Positions 1 to 5,529 of a DNA stretch of 7,666 bases are shown here, in pieces (the first letter of the stretch is position 1; each line of letters opens with the position of its first letter). The stretch spans positions 1-7,666 of the forward strand of contig JALSNP010000078.1 in the NCBI GenBank assembly GCA_026986935.1. The letters run 5' to 3'. Position numbers and translations under genes: made by a program. Source of the DNA: Pyrodictiaceae archaeon. Lineage in GTDB: Archaea > Thermoproteota > Thermoprotei_A > Sulfolobales > Pyrodictiaceae. Below the pieces are notes generated by a model. That model was not told where the DNA came from. It ran no database searches and worked only from the letters and a program-made list of their open reading frames with translations.

Positions 1-210
1 ATTGTGACGGCTTATACGGAGTCTAGGCCCGTGTACGTGTTGGGTAACACTGGTCTCGCCACCGATAAGGCTAGACAAATACTAGAACCATATATAGATG
101 AGCGAAGGGTATCCAGGATAACATACATAGAAGACCCCAGCGAGCTTGCTAGAGCAGCGTGCGAGTCAGCAAAGACAGGGAACAAGACCTCTCCTACCAG
201 CTACGGCTGA
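1..210 (+). CDS. 3' end of an unrecognised protein (cut by window edge)
   Basis: The reading frame is open from the first base (ATT GTG ACG...) to a TGA at 208-210, giving 69 codons. I do not recognise the family. The visible part starts with a beta-strand-like VYVLGNTG, then an amphipathic helix (DKARQILEPYIDERR), a second strand (RITYIE) and another helix (PSELARAACESA). This alternating pattern suits the C-terminal end of an alpha/beta domain. The tail KTGNKTSPTSYG looks disordered. A GTG at 4-6 could be a start, giving a 68-residue protein, but only three bases lie upstream in the window, so I treat the gene as truncated. Its stop lies inside the end of the opposing DUF1122 gene: the two 3' ends overlap by 10 bases. 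There is good confidence that it is coding, because the codon choice is like its neighbours, and none on function. Confidence 0.5.
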   Translation: MVTAYTESRPVYVLGNTGLATDKARQILEPYIDERRVSRITYIEDPSELARAACESAKTGNKTSPTSYG

Positions 211-860
211 AAACCCAGCTCTAAGAGTATCGTCTCAGCTCTTTTCAGCGCACGCCTAATAATATCGTCTGCTCCTCCATCCCAGTGCCTAATAAACCCT
301 TGCAACTCCCTGGCTATCTCCTCTCTAAGCCTAGAGGCGTGACTACTATCAAGGGGTTTCTCCGCCTGCAGCTTTGGCCCACCCTCCATAAACCCCTCGG
401 GGAAGTACCAGTCCTTAAACCATAGGAACCCTCTCCGGAAGAGCATGTATCCCAGCCTCGTCGCCGGCGCAGGTACTCCCAGCTCGAGCGCACGCATAGT
501 CTCATCGTCGTAGAGGTACTCTATGAAAAGCCTCTCCCCGGGCCCTAGCACCCGGGCCAATGCATCGAGCACAGCCTCCTCTATCACGCTTCCAGCAAAG
601 CTCATAGTCTCTAAGCCTATTTCTACAACCCTGCTGATAGAGAAGATCTCCACCCAGGCCCTGTAATAGGGCTCCCTGCCCTCGAAAACAAGCATAGAGA
701 AGAGCCTAGTATGCTTCCCCTCCCTATTAGTGGTTTCTGCTAGAGCTACTTGTAGCGCTACGGCCTCCCTTATACTGGTGCGCCTCACACCCTCCACGAC
801 CAATGCGCGGTTATCAATCTTTATGCTCTCGAGCAAGCTTATGATATCTTTGACCCGCAT
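201..860 (-). CDS. DUF1122 family protein (GNAT-like fold suspected)
   Basis: The product is 219 residues. The strongest signature is in the C-terminal half, KDWYFPEGFMEGGPKLQ (residues 150-166), preceded by RLGYMLFRRGFLWF and an acidic stretch EYLYDDE. This matches my memory of DUF1122, a hypothetical family frequent in hyperthermophilic archaea that Pfam groups with the N-acetyltransferase (GNAT) clan; no substrate is known. The C-terminus is a long basic-acidic helix pair with HWDGG and ends GFQP. I chose the ATG at 860-858 because the frame upstream, although open to beyond 1064, has no good start, translates to a low-complexity hydrophobic and RRRR stretch, and runs through the divergent promoter region. 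A purine-rich GGAGGAGGCGAGG lies at 871-883. The gene is divergent from the sulfur operon and overlaps its convergent neighbour by 10 bases. The family call is from recall, not from a search. Confidence 0.8.
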   Translation of the reverse strand: MRVKDIISLLESIKIDNRALVVEGVRRTSIREAVALQVALAETTNREGKHTRLFSMLVFEGREPYYRAWVEIFSISRVVEIGLETMSFAGSVIEEAVLDALARVLGPGERLFIEYLYDDETMRALELGVPAPATRLGYMLFRRGFLWFKDWYFPEGFMEGGPKLQAEKPLDSSHASRLREEIARELQGFIRHWDGGADDIIRRALKRAETILLELGFQP

Positions 861-903
861 ACCTGTTAGTCCTCGCCTCCTCCTCTCTATGGTTTTCCTG
901 TAC

Positions 904-916
904 TTAATAGTATTAA
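904..916 (-). promoter_or_regulatory. Possible TATA region for the DUF1122 gene
   Basis: On the minus strand the sequence TTAATACTATTAA is a symmetric AT-only element (6-base arms around one centre base) lying 44-56 bases before the ATG at 860. A start of transcription about 25 bases downstream would leave a leader of about 20-25 bases carrying the purine-rich GGAGGAGG tract. The surroundings are AT-rich throughout (another candidate is ATATACTATGG, just upstream), so the exact box is uncertain. Confidence 0.35.
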
Positions 917-927
917 TGATCCATAGT

Positions 928-953
928 ATATCAATTACTAGTGTTATTGATAT
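928..953. promoter_or_regulatory. 26-bp imperfect palindrome in the divergent spacer
   Basis: The arms ATATCAAT (928-935) and ATTGATAT (946-953) are perfect 8-base inverted repeats. Two further inner positions also pair, so 10 of 13 half-site positions match around a centre between 940 and 941. The element lies between the DUF1122 start (860) and the TATA box of the dsrE operon (996-1007). Length and position suit a dimeric winged-helix regulator acting on one or both genes. AT-rich DNA gives some palindromes by chance, so this is a candidate only. Confidence 0.4.
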
Positions 954-983
954 GACTTGAATGCATAAATTATAGTGAAAATT

Positions 984-1014
984 TCTAAACTGGTCAAAAT
1001 ATAAATAGTTTAGA
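984..1014. promoter_or_regulatory. Perfect 8-bp inverted repeat flanking the dsrE TATA box
   Basis: TCTAAACT (984-991) and AGTTTAGA (1007-1014) are exact inverted repeats with a 15-base spacer. The spacer, GGTCAAAATATAAAT, is the BRE/TATA element itself. A dimer bound to both arms would cover the sites of TBP and TFB, which is how many archaeal repressors work. This is a direct sequence observation; the regulator is unknown and no regulator gene is in the window. Confidence 0.5.
996..1007 (+). promoter_or_regulatory. TATA box of the dsrE-tusA-flavoprotein-DUF1641 operon
   Basis: AAAATATAAATA is the best archaeal TATA match in the window. Its core ATATAAAT is at 999-1006. With the usual spacing of about 25 bases the transcript would begin near 1025-1030, leaving a leader of roughly 18 bases that includes GGTGA at 1034-1038, just before the TTG start at 1046. 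Confidence 0.7.
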
Positions 1015-1033
1015 GAGAACCCTAACCCTACAT

Positions 1034-1038
1034 GGTGA
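1034..1038 (+). promoter_or_regulatory. Ribosome-binding site fixing the TTG start of dsrE
   Basis: GGTGA is complementary to the conserved 3' end of archaeal 16S rRNA and lies seven bases before TTG 1046. The nearby ATG at 1032 and GTG at 1035 are in another frame, so TTG is the only start in this frame that fits. Confidence 0.6.
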
Positions 1039-1045
1039 AAAAGCC

Positions 1046-1453
1046 TTGGCAAAAGGCCTCGCAATAATAATGTTCACAGGCCAAGCGGAGTACTTCATAC
1101 CACTAGCAGTACTAACCCAGACAGCCGCCAACTTCGGTATACCAGTAAGAGTGTTCGTAACCGGGTTCGCCCTACCATACTTCACAAAGAATAAGCCAGA
1201 GCCGAGATTCTCAAAAGAATTCGAGGACATGGTGCCGAAGCTCGAGGAGGGTATAAAGAAGCTAAACATGCCCTCCTGGTACGACATAATCAAGGAGGCC
1301 AAGGAAACCGGTGACGTAAAGATATACGTCTGCAGCCTAATGGCCGAGGCCATGGGTCTCAAGAAGGAGGACCTAGACCCCATAGTCGACGACGTAGTCG
1401 GCGCAGCCTACTTCATGCAGACAACAGAGGGCTACCAAGTCATATTCATCTAA
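1046..1453 (+). CDS. dsrE: DsrE-family sulfurtransferase / sulfur carrier
   Basis: This is a 135-residue cytoplasmic protein of the DsrE/DsrF-like (DsrE3-type) family. It begins with the family's first strand, LAIIMFTGQAEYF, followed by the helix and GIPVRVFVTGFALPYF. It then has a long charged insertion (residues 50-75) and the diagnostic KIYVCSLMAEAMGL, which carries the only cysteine, Cys96, at the position of the persulfide-bearing cysteine. It ends AAYFMQTTEGYQVIFI. Such proteins hold sulfur as Cys-S-SH and exchange it with TusA. Start: TTG with GGTGA seven bases upstream; the strong TATA box at 996-1007 suits this as the first gene of the operon. tusA follows after 24 bases. The usual hdrA/B/C-like genes of archaeal sulfur-oxidation clusters are not seen here, though they could lie elsewhere. 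The family call is firm; the exact subgroup (DsrE3A or another) is inferred. Confidence 0.85.
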   Translation: MAKGLAIIMFTGQAEYFIPLAVLTQTAANFGIPVRVFVTGFALPYFTKNKPEPRFSKEFEDMVPKLEEGIKKLNMPSWYDIIKEAKETGDVKIYVCSLMAEAMGLKKEDLDPIVDDVVGAAYFMQTTEGYQVIFI

Positions 1454-1463
1454 GCCATGTGTA

Positions 1464-1470
1464 GGAGGTG
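1464..1470 (+). promoter_or_regulatory. Strong ribosome-binding site for tusA
   Basis: GGAGGTG is a near-perfect anti-16S match and lies seven bases before GTG 1478. It lies downstream of the in-frame ATG at 1457, which therefore cannot be the start it serves. This moves the tusA start seven codons inward from the longest open frame. Confidence 0.75.
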
Positions 1471-1477
1471 GGTGCCC

Positions 1478-1714
1478 GTGGCGGAGAAAATAGTAGTAGA
1501 TGCACGGAACATGGCCTGCCCAGGCCCCATAACTAAGCTCACAAAAGCGTATCGGAAAGCAAAGCCAGGAGACATAATAGAGGTACTCGCAACAGACCCC
1601 GGTTTCAAGCCCGACGTACAGGCATGGGTTCAGAGAACCGGGAACGAGCTCCTCGAGCTCAAAGAGGAGAACGGGGTAATCAAGGCAGTTATAAAAGTCA
1701 CCGCCAAGAAATAA
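1478..1714 (+). CDS. tusA: TusA-family sulfur carrier protein
   Basis: This is a 78-residue protein, the usual size for TusA/SirA. The signature is complete: a first strand IVVDAR, then NMACPGPITKLTKA with the CPxP motif at residues 14-17. Cys14 is the persulfide site at the start of the first helix. KPGDIIEVLATDPG and the second helix (DVQAWVQRTGNELLEL) then follow, and a last strand VIKAVIKVT. TusA carries sulfane sulfur between donors and acceptors in tRNA thiolation, cofactor synthesis and dissimilatory sulfur oxidation. Its position directly after dsrE and before a sulfide-oxidising-type flavoprotein points to sulfur trafficking linked to energy metabolism. The GTG start is set by GGAGGTG seven bases upstream. 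Confidence 0.93.
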   Translation: MAEKIVVDARNMACPGPITKLTKAYRKAKPGDIIEVLATDPGFKPDVQAWVQRTGNELLELKEENGVIKAVIKVTAKK

Positions 1715-1793
1715 GCATGAGCACCAAGAACATAACCTGATCACCTTTTTCGACATCATGTATTAGCAACATGTTGTCCAGGTGTTGATCGCA
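1715..1793 (+). other. Spacer with pyrimidine tract and 10-bp palindrome
   Basis: This 79-base gap is the largest in the operon. It has a T-run (CCTTTTT, 1744-1750) that might cause partial termination after tusA. It also contains a perfect palindrome CAACATGTTG (1767-1776) and then AGGTG (1780-1784), the likely ribosome-binding site of the flavoprotein. There is no convincing TATA box; the nearest is the weak ATGTATTAG at 1758-1766. I read the flavoprotein as mostly co-transcribed, but a second promoter is possible. Confidence 0.3.
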
Positions 1794-2984
1794 TTGGCTC
1801 AGAAGAAGCAAGTACTAGTACTAGGTGCTGGAGCAGGAGGCCTCATTGCTGGCAATTATTTAGCTGCGAACGGGTACCGGGTAACCATAGTGGAGAAAAA
1901 CGATTACCACTTGTTCCAGCCAGGCATGCTGTGGATAGCGTTCCGGGGGCACGACCCGGAGCGATACATGAGGAGGGTAACAGAGCTAGTAAAGCCGGGC
2001 GTTGAGCTTGTCAAGGGGGTTGTAACGGAGATAAATCTCGCAGAGAGGCTAGTAAAGCTGAGCGATGGCAGGGAGTTCAGCTACGAGTACTTAGTGGTAG
2101 CGCTCGGCGCAGCCTACGACTACGACGCTGTGAGCGGTAACCGCGAACTACTCGAGAAATACGGGGACTTCTTCTCGGGGGCCGAGCACGCTAGGAGGCT
2201 CTGGCAAGCCTTCAGCTCCATGAAGGAAGGAACCCTTGTCATAGCGGCCGCTGATCCCGGGTACAAGTGCCCGCCCGCGCCCCACAAGGCGGCATTCCTA
2301 GCGGCTGAGACTCTGCGAGAAAGAGGATTACTCGGCAAGGTAAAGGTAGTACTGGCTGTGCCCTTCGTCCACGAGTACTCCTCGGAGAACATTGCGAGGA
2401 TCGTTGCCCCGAAGCTGAGGGAAGCAGGCATAGAGGTTAAGACGATGTTCACCGTCGAGAGCATAGATGTTGAGAAGAAGAAGCTCTACTCCCTCGAAGG
2501 CGAGGAGCTAGGCTTCGACGTCGCGACAGTCATACCGGTGCACCGCGGCCCCCTCGACAAGGTGGAGCCAGAAACCGCTGTGGACGAAGACGGCTTCTTC
2601 AAAGTGGATAAGCACACGCTGAGAATAGAGGGATACGACGACGCCTACGCAGTAGGTGACTGCAACAACACGCCAACCAGCAAGACTGGTGTAACAGCCC
2701 ACCTAGGAGGAGAGGTGGTAGCCGAGCGCATAATGGGCTACAACGCCGTCTTCACGGGGAGGACAAACTGCCCACTAATAACAGACGGGGAAGCACTATT
2801 CGTGATAAGCGACTACGAGCACCCACCAGTACCAGTAAGGTTTAGCAAGTTCAAGAGACTCCTAGAGGACATGTTCATAGCAATGTACTGGCCAAGCCTA
2901 CGCGACCCAGAGAAATGGAGCCCACTCTTCCGCGCCTACTTCGAGGCAACACAGCCAAAAATACTCGCAAAACTAGGGTGGTAG
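1794..2984 (+). CDS. Sulfide:quinone oxidoreductase-like FAD flavoprotein
   Basis: The protein is 396 residues, in the normal size range for sulfide:quinone oxidoreductase (SQR) and the flavoprotein of flavocytochrome c sulfide dehydrogenase. Seen in it: the FAD-binding VLVLGAGAGGL near the N-terminus with the acidic strand end VTIVEK, then the family-typical NDYHLFQPGMLW, the second dinucleotide-fold region YLVVALGA, and the FAD-closing AYAVGDCNNTPTSKTG (from about residue 285). Cysteines are Cys159 in YKCPPAP, Cys290 in GDCNN and Cys326 in TNCPLITDG. Cys159 and Cys326 sit where SQRs carry the redox pair that holds the growing polysulfide. A third, more N-terminal cysteine found in some SQRs is absent. 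The C-terminal tail (FKRLLEDMFIAMYWP...) is amphipathic and could dock on the membrane. Start: TTG 1794 with AGGTG nine bases upstream; GTG 1782 in frame is the alternative. Other close possibilities are flavocytochrome c subunits or NADH-type relatives. Confidence 0.8.
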   Translation: MAQKKQVLVLGAGAGGLIAGNYLAANGYRVTIVEKNDYHLFQPGMLWIAFRGHDPERYMRRVTELVKPGVELVKGVVTEINLAERLVKLSDGREFSYEYLVVALGAAYDYDAVSGNRELLEKYGDFFSGAEHARRLWQAFSSMKEGTLVIAAADPGYKCPPAPHKAAFLAAETLRERGLLGKVKVVLAVPFVHEYSSENIARIVAPKLREAGIEVKTMFTVESIDVEKKKLYSLEGEELGFDVATVIPVHRGPLDKVEPETAVDEDGFFKVDKHTLRIEGYDDAYAVGDCNNTPTSKTGVTAHLGGEVVAERIMGYNAVFTGRTNCPLITDGEALFVISDYEHPPVPVRFSKFKRLLEDMFIAMYWPSLRDPEKWSPLFRAYFEATQPKILAKLGW

Positions 2985-2988
2985 CCCC

Positions 2989-3360
2989 ATGGCAGAACAG
3001 GTGGAGAGGAAGGAGATAGAAAGACTAGTGCTAGAGGATAGGGAGACCGAGGAAGCACTACTAAAGACCATGAACCTCCTAAGACAACTGAATAGGAGCG
3101 GCGTCCTAGACCTATTACTAGTGCTCACCGATGAAGAGGTATTCCGTAGAATCATAAACCTGGTTGTGAGCACGGGACTAATGAAGATCGGAGACCGCAT
3201 AGACGAGCTCCCCACCAAGCTAGCACAACTACTAGACGCGCTAGAAGAGCCAGCCGAGCCAATATACATATATGGGTTGCTAAAATCGCTCCAAGACCCA
3301 GAGGTAGCCCGGGGACTAGCAAGACTAGTCAAAGTCCTCAAAATAATAGGCTCATGGTAG
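2989..3360 (+). CDS. DUF1641 family protein, partner of the flavoprotein
   Basis: The product is 123 residues, nearly all helical and without cysteines. The N-terminal part is a charged coiled-coil-like stretch (VERKEIERLVLEDRETEEALL), followed by helices with heptad hydrophobics. The C-terminus has YIYGLLKSLQDPEVARGL (about 93-110) and then LVKVLKIIG, which match the conserved end of DUF1641. This family recurs beside redox enzymes: from memory, next to SQR-like flavoproteins in Sulfolobales and next to formate dehydrogenase genes in Bacillus (YrhD, YjgD). A role as an accessory or membrane-docking subunit of the flavoprotein is inferred. The ATG is four bases after the flavoprotein stop, with GGTGGT overlapping that stop as ribosome-binding site, so translation is probably coupled. 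It is the last gene of the operon. Confidence 0.8.
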   Translation: MAEQVERKEIERLVLEDRETEEALLKTMNLLRQLNRSGVLDLLLVLTDEEVFRRIINLVVSTGLMKIGDRIDELPTKLAQLLDALEEPAEPIYIYGLLKSLQDPEVARGLARLVKVLKIIGSW

Positions 3361-3394
3361 GAAGGACATAGCCAGCAACCCTTCCCTGTTTCAA

Positions 3395-3416
3395 CCTTTG
3401 AGGAAAACCTCTAAGG
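3395..3416. terminator. Short hairpin in the convergent gap, possible terminator
   Basis: CCTTTGAGG (3395-3403), an AAAA loop and CCTCTAAGG (3408-3416) form a 9-pair stem with one mismatch. It lies in the 104-base gap between the 3' ends of the DUF1641 gene and the minus-strand hydrolase gene. Archaeal termination mostly relies on U-tracts rather than hairpins, and no long T-run follows, so it may instead be an RNA 3'-end stabiliser or chance. Nothing else was seen in the gap. Confidence 0.35.
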
Positions 3417-3464
3417 CAAGTTTATAGGAGATGAAGTACCCTATCAGGTTGCTTAAGCCAGGGC

Positions 3465-5414
3465 TCAGTGCCGAAGCTTAGGGTTTTTACCTCGCTTCCT
3501 CCCTAGTACCGGCACTAACAGGATTATAGTTGCCGTTACCACTGTCGAGACTAGCACTGCTTTGAAAGACTCTGGTACTGGTTGCGGGGCTGGCTCTATC
3601 CTTATTGTTACTGGGCTGCTGTGCTGCACGTGGATTACGAGCTTGGTGTAGTTTCCCATGCTTTCCGCCGTGTAGCCCTCCTCGTCGGGTCCTAGGCTCT
3701 GCTTCTCCTCTAGGGGAGTGTTGTTTTTGTAGACTGCTGCGACGCCCGCGTAGGGTACCACTACGCGATACTCTGCCAGCACCCCGCTCGCGGCATCAGC
3801 CCCTATTAGCGCGTACTCATCGCTGATACTGGCGCTAGTTATTATGGGCTCGAACGTCGCGTTGTACTCGCCATATATGCTCGGAGCCGCTGGCACCAGG
3901 TCGGGGACGGTGATTATATTGGTGTATGCCAGGTCGCTCCACTGGCTCACCGGGGCCGCGACCACCCTAGTCACGCCCTGCTCAACTATGTTGCTAGGCA
4001 CTCCAAGCTCTACTCGGTAACGGTACCCCGGGTCAGCCGCTACCGCGGCGCTTAGGCTTGACACCTCGCTCCACGACCAGTCCGACCCGGAGCCAGTGTA
4101 GTTGAACAATTTGGCGCCACCGCTGGTATAGACCTCGACGAGGTAATCAGCCCCGATCCCGGCGACACTGTACCCTGTGGTGGAGGAGCCGTCGCTATCA
4201 ATGTATACGTGGAGGAGCCCCGTCCCTGGATCGCCTGGCCAGGACCCGTTGGCGTAGATGTATACGCTGCGAGGCGTATAGGTAGAGTATATTCTTAGCT
4301 CGAGGCTAGCCCCGCCCCCGCTACCCGTGGCGGAGGCAGCTACACCGACGCCAGAGTCGAGAACAGCATCGATAACCGGTGCCCGGGGATAGTCTCCGAA
4401 GGGTGTCGAGACGGAGCCGGAGCCTAGATCAACGCTTATGTTCCCAGCAGTGAACATTCTCCAAGCAGTCTTGGAGCCCGGGTCGAGAACCGGGTCTGAG
4501 ACAGGGGGCCCGGGCTCATACACCTCTATGGTTGCTACGGGGCCGCCGCCCGCGTATATATCGATGGGGGCGAACCCCCAGCCAGCGAGCCCGAGCACAC
4601 GGGCCATGTAGTACGCCACCTCGGCGTCCCCGAGGCTACCTGTATCCGCGAAGCTCAGGGCAATGGTGCGGTTCAGTAAACCGTTCTCGGCCAAGTACTC
4701 GTACTTAGCTATACCGTTCACCCATTCGTAGGGATTACTGCTGCTCGTTGAGAAGAAGTTCTCGTCAAGAACATAGCTATTGCTCGAGGAGTCGTAGAGG
4801 GCCACGAAGTCCTCCCATAGATAATAATCCGATATGTTGGCGAAGGCCCTGACCCCGTTAATGAAGACCCGGAGCCCCTTAGAATGAGCATAGCTAACTA
4901 TCGTCTCAAGCGCGGAGGCGAACTCCTCTACATAGCTGTTACCTGGGCTGGGATTATCCGTGAAGTAGCCGGGGTCGCACTCGTCGAGAAAAACACCAGT
5001 AAACACGCCCGCGTAGCGATCAATACTCTGCTCCACATAGCCTATGTACTGGTCAAGGCTCCACTCACCGCTAACCACTTTGCGGAAGAGGCTCCCAAGC
5101 CCAATCGGGTCATCACTACTATTATGGAGATACGCATAAACCTCCACACCCCTGCTAAGAAGCTCCTCCACGACACCATAATCGGCTCCCCCGGGGAGCA
5201 CACGGGAAGTCCCAGCAACCACTACAACGTCTACCCGTAGACCGAGCAGATTAGATGTATTGAGCCACCCATAGTAGAAGACAGCGACCCGGAACCCAGA
5301 GCTACTAGGAGCATAATACCCTAGAGAAGCCGAGAAACCCGCCGAGGACGCATAGACGAGCCCAGCGACCAGGGAGAGGAGAATAACCAGGCCTAAGCCC
5401 CTCAGCCCAGACAC
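3465..5414 (-). CDS. Secreted, anchored TIM-barrel glycoside-hydrolase-like protein
   Basis: This is a 649-residue surface protein. A signal peptide (residues 1-25, Leu/Val-rich core ending YASSAG) is followed by a probable TIM barrel at about 42-290. That region contains VAVFYYGW, VEVYAYLHN, TGVFLDECDPGYF (acidic pair D144, E145), LRVFINGV and IALSFAD, resembling spherulation-specific family 4 and GH114-type barrels, where the strand-4 Asp/Glu is catalytic. At about 370-500 is a beta domain with LLHVYIDSDGSSTTGY and GADYLVEVY, typical of DOMON/CBM9-like sugar-binding domains. A further beta region (510-605) precedes a single membrane helix (about 617-636) and the basic tail GRKRGKNPKLRH. Ten N-X-S/T sequons suggest heavy glycosylation outside the cell. 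The start is GTG; an in-frame stop lies just upstream. The substrate is unknown: it may digest environmental polymers or remodel its own glycans. Activity is inferred from fold and motif only. Confidence 0.75.
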   Translation of the reverse strand: MSGLRGLGLVILLSLVAGLVYASSAGFSASLGYYAPSSSGFRVAVFYYGWLNTSNLLGLRVDVVVVAGTSRVLPGGADYGVVEELLSRGVEVYAYLHNSSDDPIGLGSLFRKVVSGEWSLDQYIGYVEQSIDRYAGVFTGVFLDECDPGYFTDNPSPGNSYVEEFASALETIVSYAHSKGLRVFINGVRAFANISDYYLWEDFVALYDSSSNSYVLDENFFSTSSSNPYEWVNGIAKYEYLAENGLLNRTIALSFADTGSLGDAEVAYYMARVLGLAGWGFAPIDIYAGGGPVATIEVYEPGPPVSDPVLDPGSKTAWRMFTAGNISVDLGSGSVSTPFGDYPRAPVIDAVLDSGVGVAASATGSGGGASLELRIYSTYTPRSVYIYANGSWPGDPGTGLLHVYIDSDGSSTTGYSVAGIGADYLVEVYTSGGAKLFNYTGSGSDWSWSEVSSLSAAVAADPGYRYRVELGVPSNIVEQGVTRVVAAPVSQWSDLAYTNIITVPDLVPAAPSIYGEYNATFEPIITSASISDEYALIGADAASGVLAEYRVVVPYAGVAAVYKNNTPLEEKQSLGPDEEGYTAESMGNYTKLVIHVQHSSPVTIRIEPAPQPVPESFKAVLVSTVVTATIILLVPVLGRKRGKNPKLRH

Positions 5415-5503
5415 CCCTTACCATACAAGCCGCAAATAGGCTCGTAAACCCATAAACCACTAATAGAGCTAATCGCGTACAACCCATCAGCCCCGCTACA
5501 GAA

Positions 5504-5514
5504 AAGTATAAAAC
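5504..5514 (-). promoter_or_regulatory. Likely TATA box for the anchored hydrolase gene
   Basis: On the minus strand TTTTATACTTT is a good TATA-like box just after the DUF457 stop, implying that the hydrolase can be transcribed on its own. It would give a leader of about 70 bases, long for this group. A weaker alternative, GGTTTATGGG near 5449-5458, would give a leader of 10-15 bases. Confidence 0.4.
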
Positions 5515-5529
5515 AACAAGAGAACCCCA

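Noticed and set aside
861..1064. N-terminal extension of the DUF1122 frame up to 1064
   Set aside because: It translates to a low-complexity hydrophobic and RRRR stretch, crosses the sulfur operon promoter and both dyads, and lacks a ribosome-binding site; ATG 860 is better.
994..1383. 129-codon minus-strand frame antisense to dsrE
   Set aside because: The plus strand encodes a clear DsrE protein. The antisense translation is Ser/Phe-rich with no recognisable motif and would read through the TATA box.
1373..1759. Minus-strand frame antisense to the end of dsrE and tusA
   Set aside because: The translation is rich in Cys, Tyr and Leu without family features. It mirrors the conserved tusA gene.
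2973..3341. Ser-rich minus-strand frame antisense to DUF1641
   Set aside because: Serine richness is a by-product of the plus-strand codon pattern. The plus strand has the DUF1641 C-terminal motif and good coupling to the flavoprotein.
3417..3464. Possible C/D-box small RNA or second promoter (GTTTATAGG, GAGATGAAG)
   Set aside because: No proper RTGATGA C box with a matching CTGA D box at the right spacing on either strand, and a promoter here would drive only antisense to the hydrolase gene.
4884..5240. Plus-strand frame antisense to the surface hydrolase
   Set aside because: No motif, and it lies across the catalytic-barrel region with its D144/E145 pair on the other strand.
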